Shown here: one piece after another, positions 12,415 to 24,160 of the stretch
Layout of the letters: every line of letters begins with the position of its first letter
How positions within the stretch are numbered: the stretch's first letter is position 1
DNA from: Delphinapterus leucas
Taxonomy: Eukaryota > Chordata > Mammalia > Artiodactyla > Monodontidae
DNA: 64,000 bases
Direction of reading: 5' to 3'
Assembly (NCBI RefSeq): GCF_002288925.2
Contig: NW_022098037.1
Coordinates: 5,046,376 to 5,110,375 of the forward strand
Translations under genes and position numbers: made by a program
The notes under the pieces: model-generated
Databases searched by the model: none
What the model was told of the DNA's origin: nothing
What the model saw: only the letters and a program-made list of their open reading frames with translations

Positions 12415-13564
12415 TGTACCAGTGATTTGAAAAGCAGGAATGCAGAGAATATAATGTGTTCACATTCTAAAATTTGACAGTAATTTTAAAAATTCAAAGA
12501 TGTCACAAATACTCCATCACAAATTGGCATACCTAATGAATCTTGACCATTTAGGAGAACAGACAGTTACTCCTATATAATAACATTTTCATCTAAGTTG
12601 AACCAGTGCAATATGTTAGAAATGTCTGTAATTATGTCATGCCCCCTTTTTAGTGGATGACATTTATTTTGCTTCTCCTGAGAGACATATTATGCACAAG
12701 TCTCAGTTTTTTTAAAGTTCAGAGGCAAAAATCCAATATGAAATACAAAGTGCCTAGAAGGGAAAGACTTCTTTAAATACTGTATATATCACTTTTTTAT
12801 TTTTCACTTTTCATTCAACTTGACTTTAATTTGAATTAATATGACGAGCCATACTTGTATCCGCCTCTGATTTATCTATATATGCGCTTGACTTGCACTT
12901 AACTTCTTTATTGACAAGAAAATTGTAGGGGTTTGAACTTCCCTGAGAGGTTTCAGAAGTAAAGAAAGAAAAGAACATAAAGACCTCCTGTAGTGCAACT
13001 ATTCTTTTCCCCTCTTTGGGCTTTGTTGACTCCTGTATCTATTATGCATGTCTCCTGCTCAACATGGTTTTAATTCACCTATCTCCTTGCAGAACAAAGC
13101 TGCTCTTCAGCTTCTCAAATGATATCCAGTGGCACCCATCCCACCTCCCTCTATTACATTCACAGCCAATCTGTAACAACTGTAGGGGATAATCCCCACT
13201 GAACAGTGCAGGAGCCAAGTGGAAAGGAAAGAACAAACAACTGGATTTTTAAGGGAACACGTTACATATCAGGCCTAATCACCAAGCAGAAACAGAAAGC
13301 ACTTAAATCTAAATTTTTCATAAAATTTTTAGATCAAATGGGGAAGTATGTAATCCTGCAAATGAAAAAGTAGTACCTAGGTGGTTGTCAAACCTTCAAT
13401 AGACCTAGTAATTGCAACTAACTACAAATGTACTTAAAATGACCTTTATCAAAACCAAAGGCTGGCAAGACTGAATTATCTTGTACTACTGGATTTGGTA
13501 GGAAATAATCTGTATTCTTTCAACTAAGTACAATTTTGTTGTTGTTAACCCAGCATTTACACAC

Positions 13565-13760
13565 CAGTTCTACCACTTAGAATAGGATATATAAGTTTGA
13601 ACAAGTCACTTAGCCTCTTGGAGCTTCAGTTTCCCTCACGTGAAAAAAGAAGAATAACGATATCTGACTTATCTACCTCACAGTTATAGAAAACAGACAA
13701 AATAACAGAAAATCCCTGAAAACTCTTAAAGCACTTTTCAAGTGTAAGATAATACCTCAG
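13565..13760 (+). repeat. MIR
   Basis: gaacaagtcacttagcctct, gcttcagtttccctcacgtg and atctacctcacagttataga match MIR. Confidence 0.7.
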
Positions 13761-14070
13761 CATCATCACTTTACAGTCCTAATACCTTCAAGTTCATAAC
13801 TACATATTTATTACATGTGTTTAATTAAAAACGCTTTTTAATATCACATAAGTAAAAAAATTTTAGCTTTTAAAAAATTACTGAGCAGTTGAAAAACCGA
13901 AATAAAACATTAAAAGGTAGTAATTATTATTGAGCTTAAAAGTATACCAGAAAAAAAAGCAAATAATAAGTTCATTCAAAAGTAAATGTTAAAACCCAAG
14001 AGAAAACTAGGACAGTTTTAATTTTATCTTAACTGTAACGCAAACTCATCCATCATTCAATACTCTTTAC

Positions 14071-14172
14071 CTTGTAAGAGACTTGCAATCTGGAGAGATT
14101 TCTGAGATGGATGTTCTTTCAGAATGTCTAAGACAGTTCTACCTAAGCTATCTTTTATGTTGGCATCAATTC
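14071..14172 (-). CDS. ANKS1B: ANKS1B coding exon 6 (last ankyrin repeat and linker)
   Basis: This 102-bp exon completes the Gly codon from exon 5 and encodes IDANIKDSLGRTVLDILKEH followed by PSQKSLQIASLLQ, 33 codons, then one base of the next codon. IDANIKDSLGRTVLDIL looks like the loop and first helix of the final, degenerate ankyrin repeat; the rest is linker. The acceptor is ttttctttttctttcag and the donor is AAG|GTAAAG. A perfect 64-bp tandem duplication begins only about 14 bp upstream of this acceptor (14187-14314), so the branch-point region is present twice. Confidence 0.93.
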
Positions 14173-14186
14173 CTGAAAGAAAAAGA

Positions 14187-14314
14187 AAAACCCACTAGAT
14201 GTACACAAGTGGGGTATCATTAGAAGATACAGTCAATACATAACTGCTCTAAAACCCACTAGATGTACACAAGTGGGGTATCATTAGAAGATACAGTCAA
14301 TACATAACTGCTCT
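14187..14314. repeat. Perfect 64-bp tandem duplication beside exon 6
   Basis: Copy 1 (14187-14250) and copy 2 (14251-14314) are identical over all 64 bases, from aaaacccactagatgtacac to taactgctct. Copy 1 starts inside the pyrimidine tract of the ANKS1B exon 6 acceptor (AG at 14173-14174), so on the transcribed strand both copies lie just upstream of the exon. Confidence 0.97.
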
Positions 14315-14363
14315 AATTTCAAAAGTATACAGACCAAGCACTTAAGGTGATTTTTTTAAAGAC

Positions 14364-14399
14364 ACACACACACACGCACACACACACACACACACACGA
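14364..14399. repeat. (CA)n microsatellite
   Basis: About 17 CA units with one interruption (cgcaca), in intron 5, 190 bp upstream of exon 6 in transcription order. Confidence 0.95.
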
Positions 14400-16134
14400 T
14401 TTTAGTAAGAAAGAAGGTGGGAGACCACTGGTGCCAAAGTTTAGGAACATTCTTGATAATGAATTAACTCTTAAAGGGCACTGATCCATTCATTAATATT
14501 GTTTTTTCAGATTATAGCTAATTGAGGTTACAGCTAGTTAACTAATGGTAGACTATCAAGCTGAAAAATGTTACTGATTTAGAATTTAAATTCCTAAAGT
14601 ATAATGGTCATATGATTTATATATTCTGTATAATATGGTAAAAATAAAAATAATGTACCATGTAAGTAGTATAAGAACAGTCTTAGAATACTTTAGTATT
14701 CACAAAAGTTGAAAAAACAGGATTATTTTGAATTATTGTCCAAATACAAAGTCAAATATTTAATATTTATTTATGCAAGATTATATTCAATGTCAGCAAC
14801 ACTCATCAAATACCTGGTGAGCAAACTTCTTCAAGTTTGTAAATGAAATACCTTTGGAATTATTTTAATTCTCAAATGTTTATTGTAAAGAGTTTTTATT
14901 GTGAAGAGTATAATGCAGCAAACAGCAAAAAGTTTATAAACTTCCCAAATATCTAAGCACAAACAAAGCCAGGTTTCAGGATCTAGCCTCAACAGTTAGT
15001 TCATTATAATAAAATTATTAGTATTTGCTTAAATTTTTATGGAAATGTGTTACCAACACAAATTTAATTGGTTGCCTCATTTATTATATCATTGTGTTAC
15101 ATATCAAAGTTACATATACATGAAATTTTAACTTCACGTAAGAACAATCACAGTGCAATAGTCTGCCAATACTTTTCATTTAACATTTTTACTGAGGAAA
15201 ATAAACACACTAAATATAGTTTAAAACACAAAAGACTCATGTCAGTTGTTTACAAGCATAAATTTGTATCCATGCCTTATTATTTGAATTTTATTTTATT
15301 TATTTTTGTATACAGCAGGCTCTTATTAGTTATCTATTTTATACATATTAATGTATATATGTCAATCCCAATCTCCCAATTCATCACACCACCACCACAC
15401 CCACTCCCCAGCACTTCCCCTCCTTGGTGTCCATACGTTTGTTCTCTATATCTGTGTCTGTATTTCTACCGTGCAAACTGGTTTATCTGTACCATTTTTC
15501 TAGGTTCCACATATATGCATTAATATACGATATTTGATTTTCTCTTTCTGACTTACTTCACTCTGTATGGCAGTCTCTAGATTCATCCACGTCTCTACAA
15601 ATGACCCAATTTCGTTCCTTTTTATGGCTGAGTAATATTCCATTGTATATATATGTACCACATCTTTATCCATTTGTCTGTCAATAGGCATTTAGGTTGC
15701 TTCCATGACCTGGCTATTGTAAATAGCGCAACAATGAACATTGGGGTTCATGTGTCTATTTTTTTTTTTTTACATCTTTATTAGAGTATAATTGCTTTAC
15801 AATAGTGTGTTAGTTTCTGCTTTATAACAAAGTGAATCAGTTATACGTATACATATGTTCCCATATCTCTTCCCTCTGGCGTCTCCTTCCCACCCACCCT
15901 CCCTATCCCACCCCTCTAGGTGGTCACAAAGCACCAAGCTGATTTCCCTGTGCTATGTGGCTGCTTCCCACTAGCTATCTATTTTACGTTTGGTAGTGTA
16001 TATATGTCCGTGCCACTCTCTCACCCTGTCACAGCTTACCCTTCCCCCTCCCCATATCCTCAAGTCCATTCTCTAGTGGGTCTGTGTCTTTATTCCTGTC
16101 TTACCCTTAGGTTCTTCATGACATTTTCTTTTTT

Positions 16135-19100
16135 TTAGATTCCATATATATGTGTTAGCATACGGTATTTGTCTTTCTCTTTCTGACTTACTTCACTCTG
16201 CATGACAGACTCTAGGTCCATCCACCTCACTACAAATAATTCAATTTCTTTTCTTTTTATGGCTGAGTAATATTCCATTGTATATATGTGCCACATCTTC
16301 TTTATCCAGTCATCCGATGATGGACACTTAGGTTGTTTCCATCTCCTGGCTATTGTAAATAGAGCTGCAATGAACATTTCGGTACATGACTCTTTCTGAA
16401 ATGGTTTTCTCAAGGTATATGCCCAGTAGTGGGATTGCTTGGTCATATGGTAGTTCTATTTGTAGTTTTTTAAGGAACCTCCACACTGTTCTCCATTGGC
16501 TGTACCAACTCACATTCCCACCAGCAGTGCAAGAGTGTTCCCTTTTCTCCACACCCTCTCCAGCATTTATTGTTTCTAGATTTTTTGCTGATGGCCATTA
16601 TGACCAGTGTGAGATGTTATCTCATTGTAGTTTTGATTTGCACTTCTCTAATGATTAATGATGTTGAGCATTCTTTCATGTGTTTGTTGGCAGTCTGTGT
16701 ATCTTCTTTGGAGAAATGTCTATTTAGGTCTTCTGCCCATTTTTGGATTGGGTTGTTTGTTTTTTTGTTATTGAGCTGCAAGAGCTGCTTGTAAATTTTG
16801 GAGATTAATCCTTTGTCAGTTGCTTCATGAGCAAATATTTTCTCTCATTCTGAGGGTTGTCATTTGGTCTTGTTTATGGTTTCCTTTGCTGTGCAAAAGC
16901 TTTGAAGTTTCATTAGGCCCCATTTGCTTATTTTTGTTTTTATTTCCATTTCTCTAGGAGGTGGGTCAAAAAGGACCTTGCTGTGATTTATGTCATAGAG
17001 TGTTCTGCCTATGTTTTCCTCTAAGAGTTAAATAGTTTCTGGCCTTACATTTAGGTATTTAATCCATTTTGAGCTTATTTTTGTATATGGTGCTAGAGAG
17101 TGTTCTAATCTCATACTTTTACATTTACCTGTCCAGTTTTCTCAGCACCACTTATTGAAGAGGCTGTCCTTTCTACAATGTACATTCCTGCCTCCTTTAT
17201 CGAAGATAAGGTGACCATATGTGTGTGGGTTTATCTCTGGGCTTTCTAACCTGTTCCATTGATCTATATTTCTGTTTTTGTGCCAGTACCATACTGTCTT
17301 GATTACTGTAGCTTTGTAGTATAGTCTGAAGTCAGGGAGCCTGATTCCTCCAGCTTCGTTTTTTGTTCTCAAGATTGCTTTGGCTATTCGGGGTCTTTTG
17401 TGTTTCCATACAAATTGTGAAATTTTTTGTTCTAGTTCTTTGAAAAATACCAGTGGTAGTTTCATAGGGATTGCATTGAATCTGTAGATTGCTTTGGGTA
17501 GTAGAGTCATTTTCACAATGTTGATTCTTCCAATCCAAGAACATGGTATATCTCTCCATCTATTTGTATCGTCTTTCTTTCATCAGTGTCTCATAATTTT
17601 CTGCATACAGGTCTTTTGTATCCTTAGGTAGTTTTATAACTAGATATTTTATTCTTTTTGTTGCAATGGTAAATGGGAGTGTTTTCTTGATTTCACTTTC
17701 AGATTTTTCATCATTAGTGCAAAGGAATGCCAGAGATTTCTGTGCATTAATTTCATATCCTGCTACTTTACCAAATTCATTGATGAGCTCTAGTAGTTTT
17801 CTGGTAGCATCTTTAGGATTCTCTATGTATAGTATCATGTCATCTGTAAACAGTGACAGCTTTACTTCTTCTTTTCCGATTTGGATTCCTTTTCTTTCCT
17901 TTTCTTCTCAGATTGCTGTGGCTAAAACTTCCAAAACTATGTTGAATAAGAGTGGTGAGAGTGGGCAACCTTGTCTTGTTCCTGACCTTAGTGGAAATAC
18001 TTTCAGTTTTGAACCATTGAGGATGATGTTGGCTGTGGGTTTGTCATATATGGCCTTTATTATGTTGAGGAAGGTTCCCTCTATGCCTACTTTCTGCAGG
18101 GTTTTTATCATAAATGGGTGTTGAATTTTGTCAAAAGCTTTCTCTGCATCTATTGAGATGATCATATGGTTTTTCTCCTTCAATTTGTTAATATGGTGTA
18201 TCACATTGATTGATTTGCGTATATTGAAGAATCCTTGCATTCCTGGAATAAACCCACTTGATCATAGTGTATGATCCTTTTAATGTGCTGTTGGATTCTG
18301 TTTGCTATTATTTTCTTGAGGTTTTTGCATCTATGTTCATCGGTGATATTGGCCTGTAGTTTTCATTCTTTGTGACATCCTTGTCTAGTTTTGGTATCAG
18401 GGTGATGGTGGCCTCGTAGAATGAGTTCAGGAGTGTTCCTCCCTCTGCTATATTTTGAAAGAGTTTGAGAACGATAGGTGTTAGCTCTTCTCTAAATGTT
18501 TGATAGAATTCACCTGAAAAGCTACCTGGTCCTGTGCTTTTGTTTGTTGGAAGATTTTTAATCACAGTTTCAATTTCAGTGCTTGTGATTGGTCTGTTCA
18601 TATTTTCTATTTCTTCCTGATTCAGGCTTAGCAGGTTGTGCATTTCTAAGAATTTGTCCATTTCTTCCAGATTGTCCATTTTATTGGCATAGAGTTGCTT
18701 GTAGTAATCTCTCAAGATCATTTGTATTTCTGCAGTGTCAGTTGTTACTTCTCCTTTTTCACTTCTAATTCTATTGATTTGAGTCTTCTCCCTTTTTTTC
18801 TTGATGAGTCTGGCTAATGGTTTATCAATTTTGTTTATCTTCTCAAAGAACCAGCTTTTAGTTTTATTGATCTTTGCTATCAATTCCTTCATTTCTTTTT
18901 CATTTATTTCTGGTCTGATCTTTATGGTTTCCTCCTTCTGCTAACTTTGGGGGTTTTTTGGTCTTCTTTCTCTAATTGCTTTAGGTGCAAGGTTAGGTTG
19001 TTTATTCTAGATGTTCCCTGTTTCTTAAGGTACGATTGTATTGCTATAAACTTCCCTCTTAGAACTGCTTCTGCTGCATCCCATAGGTTTTGGGTCATCG

Positions 19101-19936
19101 TGTCTCCATTGTCATTTGTTTCTAGGTATTTTTTGATTTCCTCTGTGATTTCTTCAGTGCACTTCGTTAATAAGTAGTGTATTGTTTAGCCTCCATGTCT
19201 TTCTATTTTTTACAGATCTTTTCCTGTAATTGATATCTAGTCTCATAGTGTTGTGGGCGGAAAAGATACTTGATACAACTTCAATTTTCTTAAATTTGCC
19301 AAGGCTTGATTTGTGACCCACGATATGATCTATCCTGGAGAATGTTCCATGAGCACTTGAGAAAAATGTGTATTCTGTTGTTTTTGGATGGAATGTCCTA
19401 TAAATATCAATTAAATCCATCTTGTTTAATGTATCATTTAAAGCTTGTGTTTCCTTATTTATTTTCATTTTGGATGATCTGTCCATTGGTGAAAGTGGAG
19501 TGTTAAAGTCCCCTACTATGAATGTGTTACTGTCCATTTCCCCTATTTTGGTTGTTAGTATTTGTCTTATGTATTGAGGTGCTCCTATGTTGGGTGCATA
19601 AATATTTACAATTGTTATATCTTCTTGGATCAATCCCTTGATCATTATATAGTGTCCTTCTTAGTCTCTTCTAATAGTCTTGATTTTAAAGTCTATTTTG
19701 TCTGATATGAGAATTGCTACTCCAGCTTTATTTTGGTTTCCATTTGCACAGAATATCTTTTTCCATCCCCTCACTTTCAGTCTGTATGTGTCTCTATGTC
19801 TGAAGTGGGTCTCTTGTAGACAGCATAGATATGGGTCTTGGTTTTGTATCCATTCAGCCAGTCTGTGTGTTTTGGTGGGAGCATTTAATCCATTTACATT
19901 GAAGTTAATTATCGATATGTATGTTCCTATTCCCAT
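16135..19936 (-). pseudogene. L1 ORF2 (endonuclease/reverse transcriptase), broken
   Basis: About 3.8 kb, the normal ORF2 length. The endonuclease part starts MGIGTYISIINFNVNGLNAP (19936), hits a stop at 19661, then continues in the same frame with IVGDFNTPL. The reverse transcriptase has [15 protein letters not shown] and [12 protein letters not shown]. The catalytic loop reads FTDD instead of FADD (near 17840). A nonsense codon precedes that motif, and frameshifts occur near 19160, 18300 and 17550. The C-terminal part ends SQKEKDKYRMLTHIYGI. It is a dead copy. Confidence 0.9.
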
Positions 19937-19994
19937 TTTCTTACTTGTTTTCGGTTTGTTATTGTAAGTCTTTTCCTTCTCTTGTGTTTCTTGC

Positions 19995-20888
19995 CTAGAG
20001 AAGATTCTTTAGCATTTGTTGTAAAGCTGGTTTGGTGGTGCTGAACTCTCTCAGCTTTTGCTTGTCTGTAAAGGTTTTAATTTCTCCATCAAATCTGAAT
20101 GAGATCCTTGCTGGGTAGAGTAATCTTGGTTGTAGGTTTTTCTCCTTCATCACTTTAAATATGTCCTGTCAGTCCCTTCTGGCTTGCAGAGTTTCTGGTG
20201 AAAGATCAGCTGTTATCCTTATGGGGATTCCCTTGTGTGCTATTTGTTGTTTTTCCCTTGCTGCTTTTAATATGTTTTCTTTGTATTTAATTTTTGACAG
20301 TTTGATTAATATGTGTCTTGGTGTGTTTCTCCTTGGATTTACCCTGTATGGGACTCTCTGTGCTTCCTGGGCTTGATTAACTATTTCCTTTCCCATATTA
20401 GGGAAGTTTTCAACTATAATCTCTTCAAATATTTTCTCAGTCCCTTTCTTTTTCTCTTCTTCTTCTGGAACCCCTATAATTCGAATGTTGGTGCGTTTAA
20501 TGTTGTCCCAGAGGTCTCTGAGATTGTCCTTGGTTCTTTTCATTCTTTTTTCTTTATTCTGCTCTGCAGTAGTTATTTCCACTATTTTATCTTCCAGGTA
20601 ACTTATTCGTTCTTCTGCCTCAGTTATTCTGCTATTGATCCCTTCTAGAGTATTTTTAATTTCATTTATTGTGTTGTTCATCGTTGCTTGTTTCATCTTT
20701 AGTTCTTCTAGGTCCTTGTTAAATGTTTCTTGCATTTTCTCTATTCTGTTTCCAAGATTTTGGATCATCTTTACTATCATTATTCTGAATTCTTTTTCAG
20801 GTAGACTGCCTATTTCCTCTTCATTTGTTAGGTCTGGTGGGTTTTTATCTTGCTTCTTCATCTTCTGTGTTTTTCTCTGCCTTCTCAT
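19995..20888 (-). pseudogene. L1 ORF1 (RNA-binding protein) with one nonsense codon
   Basis: From ATG at 20888 the frame runs 894 bp to TAG at 19995-19997, 298 codons, with a single internal TGA at codon 240 (20169-20171). The other full-length copy and the family sequence suggest Arg or Trp at that position. The protein shows the usual order: N-terminal charged region, coiled coil (residues about 35-100, ITEAEERISYLEDKIVEI), the RRM-like core (NIRIIGVPEEEE) and the C-terminal domain. ORF1p trimers coat L1 RNA in the cytoplasm. This copy would give a 239-residue product lacking most of the C-terminal domain. Confidence 0.88.
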
Positions 20889-22851
20889 TTTGCTTATCTT
20901 ACTCTGCTTGGGGTCTCCTTTTTGCAGGCTGCAGGTTTGTAGCTCCCGTTGTTTTTGGTGTTTGTCCCCAGTGGCTAAAGTTGTTTCAGTGGGTTGTGTA
21001 GATTTCCTGGTGGAGGGGACTAGTGCCTGTGTTCTGGTGGGTGAGGCTGGATCTTGTCTTTCTGGTGGGCAGGTCCACGTCTGGTGGTGTGTTTTGGGGT
21101 GTCTGTGGACTTATGATTTTAGGCAGCCTCTCTGCTGATGGGTGGGGTTGTGTTCCTGTCTTTCTAGTTTTTTGGCATAGGGTGTCCAGCACTGTAGCTT
21201 GCTGGTCGTCGAGTGAAGCTGGGTGTTGGTGTCGAGATGGAGATATCTCGGAGATTTTCGCCACTTGATATTACATTGAGCTGGAAGGTCTCTTGTGGAC
21301 CAGTGTCCTGAAGTTGGCTCTCCCACCTCAGAGGCACAGCACTGACTCCTGGCTGCAGCACCAAGAGCCTTTCATCCACACGGCTCAGAATAAAAGGGAG
21401 AAAAAGTAAAAAGAAAGAAAGAGGATAAAAGGAAATAAAATAAGATAAAATAAAATAAAGTTATTAAAATATAAAATATTCATAAAAAAATTTTTTTAAG
21501 TAAAAAAAAAAAGAAAAACAGATAGAACACTAGGACAAATGGTGTCAGCAAAGCTATACAGACAAAATCTCACACAGTAGCATACACATACACTCTCACA
21601 AAAAGAGGAAAAGGGGAAAAAATCATAAATCTTGCTCTCGAAGTCCACCTCCTCAGTTTGGGATGATTCGTTGTCTATTCAGGTATTTCACAGATGCAGG
21701 GTACATCAACTTGATTGTGGAGATTTAATCCGCTGCTCCTGAGGCTGCTGGGAGAGATTTCCTTTTCTCTTCTTTGTTCGCACAGCTCCTGAGGCTCAGC
21801 TTTGGATTTGGCCCTGCCTCTGCGTGTAGGTCACCAGAGGGCGTCTGTTCTTCGCTCAGACAGGATGGGGTTAAAGGAGCCGCTGATTTGGGGGCTCTGA
21901 CTCACTCAGGCCTGGGGGACGGAGGGGTACGGAGTGTGGGGCGAGCCTGTGGCAGCAGAGGCCAGCGTGACGTTGCACCAGCCTGAGGCGTGCCGTGTGT
22001 TCTCCTGGGGAAGTTCTCCCTGGATCATGGGACCCTGGCAGTGGCAGGCTGCACAGGCTCCCCGGAAGGGGGGTGTGGATAGTGACCTGTGCTCACACAC
22101 AGGCTTCTTGGTGGCGGCACCAGCAGCCTTAGCATCTCATGCCCATCTCTGGGGTCCGTGCTGTTAGCCGTGGCTCGTGCCCGTCTCTGAAGCTCCTTTA
22201 AGCAGCGCTCTTAATCCCCTCTCCGCACGCACCAGGAAACAAAGAGGGAAGAAAAATCTCTTGCTTCTTCGGCAGGTCCAGACTTTTCCCCGGACTCCCT
22301 CCTGGCTAGCCGTGGTGCACTAACCCCCTGCAGGCTGTGTTCAGGCTGCCAACCCCAGTCCTCTCCCTGCGCTCCGACCGAAGCCCAAGCCTCAGCTGCC
22401 AGCCCAGCCCGCCCTGGCGGTTAAGCAGACAAGCCTCTCAGGCTGGTGAGTGCCGGTCAGCACCGATCTTCTGTGCGGGAATCTCTCCACTTTGCCCTCC
22501 GCACCCCTGTTGCTGCGCTCTCCTCCGCGGCTCCAAAGCTTCCCCCCTCCGCCACCCGCAGTCTCCACCCGCGAAGGGGCTTCCTAGTGTGTGGAAACCT
22601 TTTCTCCTTCACAGCTCCCTCCCACTGGTGCAGGTCCCGTCCCTATCCTTCTGTCTCTGTTTATTCTTTTTTCTTTTGCCCTACCCAGTTACGTGGGGAG
22701 TTTCTTGCCTTTTGGGAGGTCTGAGGTCTTCTGCCAGCATTCAGTAGGTGTTCTGTAGGAGTTGTTCCACGTGTAGATGTATTTCTTATGTATTTGTGGG
22801 GAGGAACGTGATCTCCGCGTCTTACTCTTCTGCCATCTTCCCCCTCTCTCG
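20889..22851 (-). promoter_or_regulatory. L1 5'UTR with internal promoter region
   Basis: About 1.96 kb between the L1 5' end and ORF1. The outer half (about 21770-22750) is GC-rich and CpG-containing in an AT-rich intron. L1 5'UTRs carry an internal pol II promoter; whether this copy is still active cannot be told from sequence. The same arrangement is found in the plus-strand copy at 53242-55309. Confidence 0.7.
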
Positions 22852-23690
22852 CATGTGTCTTTTTGAATTATGGTTTTCTCTGGGTATATGCCCAGGTGTG
22901 GGATTGCTGGGTCATATGGTAATTCTATTTTTAGTTTTTTAAGGAACCTCCATGCTGTTCTCCATAGTGGCTGTATCAATTTACATTCCCCCCAACAGTG
23001 CAAAAGGGTTCCCTTTTTTCCACACCCTCTCCATTATCCATGCCTTTTGATCTTAAAAAAATCTGACCTCAGTTCCAATTTCATTTCAGTCACAATATAC
23101 ATATGGAGGCAAATAAGCCTACTCTGTTGTTCCTTCAAAGCTTTCCCTCTAAAAGGTTCCCTTTAAATCACTGCAGCTTACAAACAGTAGCTACTCAGTT
23201 GATGAAGTAACTAGAAGAAGAATTTACCTGAAGGACAGGGAACTCTAATTTCTGTTTACCATTATTCACAATGTAAAAACCTAGGGAAAGTAGTACGTTC
23301 TTTAATAAACCAAGCAATTGTCTTAACTTCATGGGGATCAGTTCCATCCTCCTATAGAAGGCAGACATTTCCTTTTCTTTTTGGTAGTTTCTATTTTAAT
23401 GTGATTTAAGTGTTTAAAATTATAATTTCTAAAAGCTTTTTATTAAAGTATCTACTGAGTAAAGGAAGGTACACATTGTTATCAGTTTTTTTCCCTAAAC
23501 ATTGAGGCTCAATTCTACATGGTATGAATACGTACCTGCAATTTAGAGTGAAGGTAAGAAATAAGGGTGATTGTCAAGAAAAAAAAAAAGTGACATTTTC
23601 CTTTGTCTACTCCTGAAATACAAATAGTTTTTGGCAAGATAAGCCCCATGGAGAATCAAGATAAGTTCCACGGAGAATCATGATAGTTAC

Positions 23691-23766
23691 CTGTTTCTAA
23701 CAGAATTCGTACAACATCTACCTTTCCAAACAAAGCTGCTTCGTGAAGTGCACTCCCTTTTTCTGT
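23691..23766 (-). CDS. ANKS1B: ANKS1B coding exon 5 (ankyrin repeat)
   Basis: This 76-bp exon encodes [20 protein letters not shown] followed by ILLET and the first base of a Gly codon. [19 protein letters not shown] is one ankyrin repeat core. The acceptor is cttttttttttttccag, with a very long uninterrupted pyrimidine tract (ttttcttccttt further upstream). The donor is CAG|GTAACT. It joins exon 6 as G plus GA for Gly. It lies about 0.65 kb downstream, in transcription order, of the older L1 fragment that ends at 23034. Confidence 0.94.
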
Positions 23767-24034
23767 CTGGAAAAAAAAAAAAGAAGGAAAAAGAAGCACA
23801 GTTGCATTAGGAATGCTTAGGTTAAAAAATTCTGTCATTTTATGTATTCATACATATTCTCTGTAATCTTAGCACTCGGACAGAAAGGTAGTGTGAAATA
23901 AAGAAGAGATCCTAGAAACAAAACCCAAAAGCTTGAATGTGTGAAACACCTCTGCTTCTGTGTAGCCATTTGACCTTGTTATGTTGGTAATCTTCCTCAT
24001 CATAGCATTTATAGTACTACATTATAATGTTATA

Positions 24035-24160
24035 TGTGATTGTCTATTCCCTTTAATAAACTGTAAGTTTAGTGGAAATGTAGACACCTATTTTTTTCAT
24101 CATGGTATCACCAATGCCTAGAAAAAAGTACCTCAAAAGTGTAGACATTTAAGAATTATT
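24035..24160 (+). repeat. LINE2 3' fragment
   Basis: tctattccctttaataaact, catggtatcaccaatgccta and a degraded tail fit a LINE2 3' end. Confidence 0.5.

Larger units (their letters stand above)
10229..14070 (-). other. ANKS1B: ANKS1B intron 6
   Basis: This 3.8-kb intron holds three SINEs (10296-10509, 10973-11114, 12048-12414) and MIR remnants (11205-11400, 13565-13760). The segments 11400-12030 and 12430-13550 show nothing identifiable. Confidence 0.8.
15758..22851 (-). mobile_element. Full-length LINE-1 (7.1 kb), minus strand
   Basis: A complete L1 reads from 22851 down: a 5'UTR of about 1.96 kb starting near gggggaagatggcagaag, ORF1 (20888-19995), a short spacer, ORF2 (about 19936-16135), a 3'UTR ending in the reverse of ctctaataaagatgta and a poly-A tail. 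It has a 9-bp target duplication, CATGTGTCT. ORF1 has one stop; ORF2 has several stops and at least three frameshifts, so it cannot move by itself. The 5'UTR is GC-rich, unlike the surrounding intron. Orientation is the same as ANKS1B, so its poly-A signal could act on the host transcript (inference). Confidence 0.94.
15279..23034 (-). mobile_element. Older 5'-truncated L1 split by a full-length L1
   Basis: The two parts, 15279-15757 and 22852-23034, form one L1 3' end on the minus strand (A-rich tail, 3'UTR, C-terminal part of ORF2). It is bounded by a perfect 12-bp duplication, TATCCATGCCTT, at 15267-15278 and 23035-23046. The inner L1 duplicated CATGTGTCT (15749-15757 and 22852-22860). Removing the insert rejoins the text ttcatgtgtct with tttttgaattatgg. 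Confidence 0.9.
14173..23690 (-). other. ANKS1B: ANKS1B intron 5
   Basis: This 9.5-kb intron is 80 percent L1: an older L1 (15279-23034) containing a full-length younger L1. Near the exon 6 end it has the 64-bp tandem duplication and a CA repeat. Segments 14400-15260 and 23050-23690 are unique sequence without recognisable features. Confidence 0.85.

Noticed and set aside
21770..22750. GC-rich, CpG-containing segment resembling a CpG-island promoter for ANKS1B
   Set aside because: It is the 5'UTR of the full-length L1, and the same sequence type occurs at 53.5-54.3 kb in the second copy.
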